A stretch of DNA of 64,000 bases. Origin: Sphingobacteriales bacterium 39-19. GTDB lineage: Bacteria; Bacteroidota; Bacteroidia; Chitinophagales; Chitinophagaceae. The translations under genes were made by a program, and so were the position numbers. Below the pieces are notes generated by a model, which saw nothing but the letters and a program-made list of their open reading frames with translations, had not been told where the DNA came from and did not search any database. Shown here piece after piece: positions 60,203 to 64,000 of this stretch; the stretch's first letter is position 1; each line of letters begins with the position of its first letter. The stretch lies in contig MKTX01000013.1 in NCBI GenBank assembly GCA_001898465.1, positions 21,583 to 85,582 of the forward strand, given 5' to 3'.

Positions 60203-63200
60203 CTATTCCAACATACTACCTGAAATATCCCAGAACCTGTTGAAAAATGCTTTTATCTTCTCAATAACAGTTTCTCTCTTTTGTGTTCGCTCACCTGTTG
60301 GCGTAAACCGGGAAACCGGCGGAAGTATTTTTGCTAAACCTGTACCGGTTGTTTGTACATATCCATCTCTAAAAGCATTGTTGATGAATTTATAAGTTTC
60401 TTCCTTATCCAGTTTTTCCGCTTCAATGATCTCGTCTAACTCTTCCATCTTTTTCTCATCAACAAAGCTTTGCCAGTCATCTGCCACCTTTGCACCCGGG
60501 GTAAGGGATTGAATAAATTTCTGTATCAGATCCTTCTTATTCCTTAATTCAACACTGGAGTCAATGGCTTTATTAATACTTATGATGATCTCTTTGTCTT
60601 TCAAATGGCTTTCATGATATTTCCTGATTAACTCCAATATGTAATCAATATTGATCTCCACCTGTTTGATGAGTTCCATTTCAAATACTATGTCGTCATT
60701 CACATTTTCCGCATCACCCGTATTTCTATTACGGAATTCGTGGTAAAGATTAATGTACATGCTATGATAATCCTGCACATCTCTTTCACTTAGTATTTCT
60801 TTTCCTGTAAACTCATCGAATGCAGAAAGTATATTTTTTGCCTTTAGTATAGCACCATACAGCCTGATAAATGCTTTCTGATTTTGTTCTCCTATAATCT
60901 GTTCTCCCACAGGGAATTTACTGGTGAGTTCACTTATCAGGGAAACATATCCCGGAACAACTTTGTCTCCATCCTTATACCCATTATAATATTCGTCAAA
61001 GGTTTTTAGCAGCACAATACCTCCGGCTTCTTTATCGCCAAACAGTGCAATGCTTTCATTGGTGGCTTTTTCCAGGTTGCGAAAGCAAACAATATTGCCA
61101 AAAGTTTTTACAGAATTTAATATTCTATTTGTTCTCGAAAATGCCTGCAACAATCCATGTAAGCGTAGGTTCTTATCTACCCAAAGTGTATTTAAAGTAG
61201 TAGCATCAAAACCGGTAAGAAACATGTTTACCACAATAAGTAAATCAATCTCCCGGTTTTTCATTCTTAGTGATACATCCTTGTAGTAGTTTTGAAATTT
61301 GTCTGTTGATGTATCGTAATTGGTTTTAAATAGCTGATTATAGTCACTAATTGCTGCGTCCAGAAAATCCCTGTCTGTGGCACTTAGTTGTTCAGTACTT
61401 TCTGAATTTTCATCCGTTACGCCATCTTCTTCATCGTCATTTACACCAAAACTAAAAATAGTTGCCACCTTCAGCCGTTGAATTTCCGGTAAGGTTATTT
61501 GCTGCTTTTTGAATTCATTATAATACGTCCTGGCAAAGTCTATAGAACTTACAGCAAATATGGAATTGAAGCCAGTGAGCCGGATTTTCTGCTTCACCTC
61601 ATCAATTTTGTTGCGATCCTTTGCAGAAACTACTTCGTAAATATTTTTTAGCGAGGTGAAACTATACGGCTTGCTGTTACGTTTTGTCTTTTGGTCAAAA
61701 TGCTCCAGTATATAGGTTACAATATTACTGATACGTTCCGGTGCTGCCATTGCTCTTTCCCTGTCAATATCCCAAACCTTTTCATCTTTAATGTTCTCCT
61801 GCTCTTTCATGGTTCGTATGTAATCAATACGAAACGGCAGCACGTTTTTATCATTTATGGCATCTACAATGGTATAGGTGTGCAGCTTGTTACCAAATGC
61901 CTGTTCGGTGGTTTTTAAATTTGGCTTGTTACTACTGCTGGCATTTATAGCAAAAATGGGTGTGCCGGTAAACCCGAACAGAAAGTATTTCTTAAAGGCT
62001 TTGGTAATGGCTTTATGCATATCACCAAACTGCGAACGATGACATTCATCGAAAATGATAACTAAAGGCTGACTGAACACCGCATGATTCTTTTCCTTTT
62101 TAATAAGAATAGAAAGCTTTTGAATAGTAGTGATAATAATATTTGCATTAGGATCACTCAGTTGCTTTTTAAGAATAGAGGTATTGGTGTTGCTGTTTGC
62201 GGCGCCTTTTTCAAACTTATCATATTCCTTCATGGTTTGATAGTCCAGGTCTTTCCTGTCAACTACAAACAACACTTTATGTATAAAAGGCAGCTTACAT
62301 GCTAATTGAGCCGTTTTAAAAGATGTAAGGGTTTTGCCGCTTCCGGTTGTATGCCATATATAACCTCCGGCATCAATAGTTCCATAGCTTTTATAATTAT
62401 TGGCAACATTTACCCTGCTTAAAATACGTTCAGTGGCAACAATCTGGTAAGGACGCATGGCCAGCAACAGTTTATCCGTTGTAAAAACACAGTATTTACA
62501 AATGATGTTTAATAAAGTGTGTTTGGCAAAAAAGGTTCTACCGAAGTCCATCAGGTCGGTAATAGGCTTGTTATTGGCATCGGCCCACCAGGAAGTAAAC
62601 TCAAAGCTGTTGCTGCTTCGTTTTCCTTTTTTTGCAGCCGTTTGATTTTGTTCTTTAATATGAGAAAAACGGGTGCTGTTGCTGTAGTACTTAGTGTAAG
62701 TGCCATTTGAGATTACAAACAATTGCACATACTCAAATAAGCCCGACCCTGACCAGAATGACTCTCTATTGTACCGGTTAATTTGGTTGAATGCTTCCTT
62801 AATATCCACACCCCGTTTCTTTAGTTCAATATGCACCAGTGGCAGGCCATTTACCAGTATGGTTACATCATACCGGTTGGGCCTTTGCCCATCTGCTACC
62901 TCATATTGATTAATCACCTGCAACTGATTGTTGTGGATGTTTGATTTATCGAGCAGGTAAATATTTTTTACTGTACCATCATCACGGGTTAAGAGTTGTA
63001 CATGGTCTTCCTGTACCAGGGTTGTTTTTTCTTCAATGCCGCTGTTTTGGTTGGCTATTTTATTTTTAAAAAAATGATCCCATTCGCTATCGCTGAAAGT
63101 ATAGTTATTCAATTTTTGTAACTGTTGGCGAAGGTTATTGATAAGTTCCGCCTCGCTGCCGATAGTTAAATACCCGTATGCCTGGGTTTGGAGTTGTTTT

Positions 63201-63319
63201 ACAAATGCCTTCTCTAACTGATCTTCCGTTTGATAAGTTAGTTCCCTTTTATAAATGGCCTCGTATTCGGCAACAACAGTGCTCTCGGGGTTTTCGGCTA
63301 CAATATTGTATTTATCCAT
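60203..63319 (-). CDS. hsdR: Type I restriction enzyme R subunit
   Basis: HsdR supplies DNA translocation and cleavage in the HsdRMS complex. The 1038 residues have the N-terminal nuclease site RYDVTILVNGLPLVHIELK (Asp ... E-x-K, about 148-168) and SF2 motor motifs HTTGSGKTLTSF (about 320), DECHRSQFGDMHKA (about 420) and FGFTGTP. VNMFLTGFDATTL and QAFSRTNRIL follow in the second RecA lobe, then a helical C-terminal region. The product is full length with no stop. Its ATG overlaps the end of hsdS by 8 bases (63312-63319). Confidence 0.95.
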   Translation of the reverse strand: MDKYNIVAENPESTVVAEYEAIYKRELTYQTEDQLEKAFVKQLQTQAYGYLTIGSEAELINNLRQQLQKLNNYTFSDSEWDHFFKNKIANQNSGIEEKTTLVQEDHVQLLTRDDGTVKNIYLLDKSNIHNNQLQVINQYEVADGQRPNRYDVTILVNGLPLVHIELKKRGVDIKEAFNQINRYNRESFWSGSGLFEYVQLFVISNGTYTKYYSNSTRFSHIKEQNQTAAKKGKRSSNSFEFTSWWADANNKPITDLMDFGRTFFAKHTLLNIICKYCVFTTDKLLLAMRPYQIVATERILSRVNVANNYKSYGTIDAGGYIWHTTGSGKTLTSFKTAQLACKLPFIHKVLFVVDRKDLDYQTMKEYDKFEKGAANSNTNTSILKKQLSDPNANIIITTIQKLSILIKKEKNHAVFSQPLVIIFDECHRSQFGDMHKAITKAFKKYFLFGFTGTPIFAINASSSNKPNLKTTEQAFGNKLHTYTIVDAINDKNVLPFRIDYIRTMKEQENIKDEKVWDIDRERAMAAPERISNIVTYILEHFDQKTKRNSKPYSFTSLKNIYEVVSAKDRNKIDEVKQKIRLTGFNSIFAVSSIDFARTYYNEFKKQQITLPEIQRLKVATIFSFGVNDDEEDGVTDENSESTEQLSATDRDFLDAAISDYNQLFKTNYDTSTDKFQNYYKDVSLRMKNREIDLLIVVNMFLTGFDATTLNTLWVDKNLRLHGLLQAFSRTNRILNSVKTFGNIVCFRNLEKATNESIALFGDKEAGGIVLLKTFDEYYNGYKDGDKVVPGYVSLISELTSKFPVGEQIIGEQNQKAFIRLYGAILKAKNILSAFDEFTGKEILSERDVQDYHSMYINLYHEFRNRNTGDAENVNDDIVFEMELIKQVEINIDYILELIRKYHESHLKDKEIIISINKAIDSSVELRNKKDLIQKFIQSLTPGAKVADDWQSFVDEKKMEELDEIIEAEKLDKEETYKFINNAFRDGYVQTTGTGLAKILPPVSRFTPTGERTQKRETVIEKIKAFFNRFWDISGSMLE

Positions 63320-64000
63320 TGCTTACATTTTTAAAAGTCAACAGGCTATTTCGGTAATACTCATATTGCTTGCGGCGGGCCTCTATTTCGGCTGGTATTC
63401 CTACGGATATATCATTTACCAGTGCATCAAACTTATCTAAGATGTTTGCAATTCGTTCTTGTTCTTTCAATGATGGTATCGGAACTGTATATTTTGGCAA
63501 ACTTCCACTTTGCAATCTCGTTACTTTTGCACCCTGAGCATATTTCCTTTTATATTCTAAAAACATTTTTGTTTGAAGTAGATAACCAACAAATTTTGGA
63601 TTTTGCTTATGCTTGAATATGAAGGCATCGCCACTAATACAAATATCGTCTTCGCCTAACCAAACAACTGCTTTACATACATCTTCAACATTTTCACTTA
63701 CTCCCGCAATGATTAAATCATTCTTGCTTGCCTTTTTTAATTTTTTAGCTAATTCTGGTGATACAAATGATTTTGTCTTATCTGTATATGTTCCATAGTA
63801 AGTATAAATCTGACCATAATGAATACAACCAACACCGCTTTCGGTAAAATCTTTTTTTTGCAAACCGTTTCCTCTTATGAATTCACCAATTTCGCCCAGG
63901 GTTTTCCACTCCACATTTTTCCCTTCAAAACTCAGCAGCGAATCTCTATAATATGTATATTGCGTTTTCCTAGCTTCCAATTCAGCTTCCAATTCAGCTT
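63312..64000 (-). CDS. hsdS: Type I restriction specificity subunit S, C-terminal half (runs off the window)
   Basis: HsdS recognises the bipartite DNA target. The visible part, about 229 residues, begins in a repeat (AELEAELEARK) and the central conserved helix (TQYTYYRDSLLSF). One complete target-recognition domain follows (WKTLGEIGEFIRGNGLQKKD to LPKYTVPIPSLKEQERIANIL), then the distal conserved helix (EIEARRKQYEYYRNSLL). The two spacer helices resemble each other, as expected of the pseudo-symmetric HsdS. The first target domain and hsdM lie beyond base 64000. The frame is open to the edge, so no true start is in view. Confidence 0.93.
   Translation of the reverse strand, partial: AELEAELEARKTQYTYYRDSLLSFEGKNVEWKTLGEIGEFIRGNGLQKKDFTESGVGCIHYGQIYTYYGTYTDKTKSFVSPELAKKLKKASKNDLIIAGVSENVEDVCKAVVWLGEDDICISGDAFIFKHKQNPKFVGYLLQTKMFLEYKRKYAQGAKVTRLQSGSLPKYTVPIPSLKEQERIANILDKFDALVNDISVGIPAEIEARRKQYEYYRNSLLTFKNVSNG
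63973..64000 (-). repeat. 12-bp tandem repeat coding AELE in hsdS
   Basis: GCTTCCAATTCA occurs at 63973-63984 and 63985-63996, and a third copy begins at 63997 at the window edge. On the coding strand each unit adds four residues (AELE) between the two target-recognition halves. Confidence 0.85.

Noticed and set aside
1..64000. tRNA, rRNA, tmRNA or transposase genes
   Set aside because: I scanned for tRNA-like cloverleaf arms, conserved rRNA segments and DDE-type transposase frames and saw none; short or degenerate ones could be missed by eye.

Overview
The window reads as chromosomal DNA of a member of the Bacteroidota, most likely family Chitinophagaceae. This is inferred from gene content and signals, not from a database search. 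Supporting signs are a PorP/SprF protein paired with a gliding-type (CHU_C) C-terminal-domain secreted protein (type IX secretion), a SecA of about 1100 residues, many promoters of the form TTG-N19-TAnnTTTG, start codons that mostly lack a Shine-Dalgarno sequence, and a moderately AT-rich composition.

Layout. 0-10 kb is core: ilvE, rpsL-rpsG, a minus-strand run atpG-scpB-lysA-thioredoxin, and secA. 9.9-15.1 kb is accessory. It holds two paralogous predicted surface lipoproteins with a common promoter, leader and N-terminal region, Gly/Pro-rich linkers and unrelated C-terminal domains. Each is followed by a small immunity-like gene, and a displaced C-terminal fragment lies downstream. In both genes the only standard start codon near the promoter is separated from the lipoprotein frame by a poly-C tract that puts it out of frame by the same one base. 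This points to phase variation or programmed slippage and is the most interesting locus in the window.

15-31 kb: SSS transporter with a PIG-L deacetylase, AMP nucleosidase with a fused OppDF-type ATPase, a giant TraB/GumN-domain protein, queA with a structured leader, lysC with two duplicated terminators, an Ldh-family oxidoreductase and a YpfJ-type metallopeptidase. 31-37 kb: a tightly packed minus-strand operon (SSS transporter, O-methyltransferase, glucosaminidase-LysM, hpt, VWA protein). 37-50 kb: LOG protein, GlcD-like oxidase, PorP plus T9SS cargo, recG, rhlE, cvfB.

50-54.3 kb is a nitric-oxide/Fe-S stress module on the minus strand: RIC/ScdA-type di-iron repair protein, DUF2249 protein, a heme-copper-oxidase-like membrane protein, a DUF59/MIP18 protein and an Rrf2 regulator with three IscR/NsrR-spaced cysteines. 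A perfect 11-bp inverted repeat lies at the RIC promoter. 54.5-57.8 kb: two PAP2 phosphatases and an M28 peptidase.

57.8-59.2 kb is an inserted-looking segment bounded by a duplicated peptidase 3' end and carrying a 21-bp tandem array. From 59.2 kb to the window end runs a type I restriction operon (hsdS partial, hsdR, accessory PD-(D/E)XK/DUF5655 protein); a 12-bp AELE-coding repeat in hsdS sits at the window edge. No rRNA, tRNA, CRISPR array or transposase was recognised.
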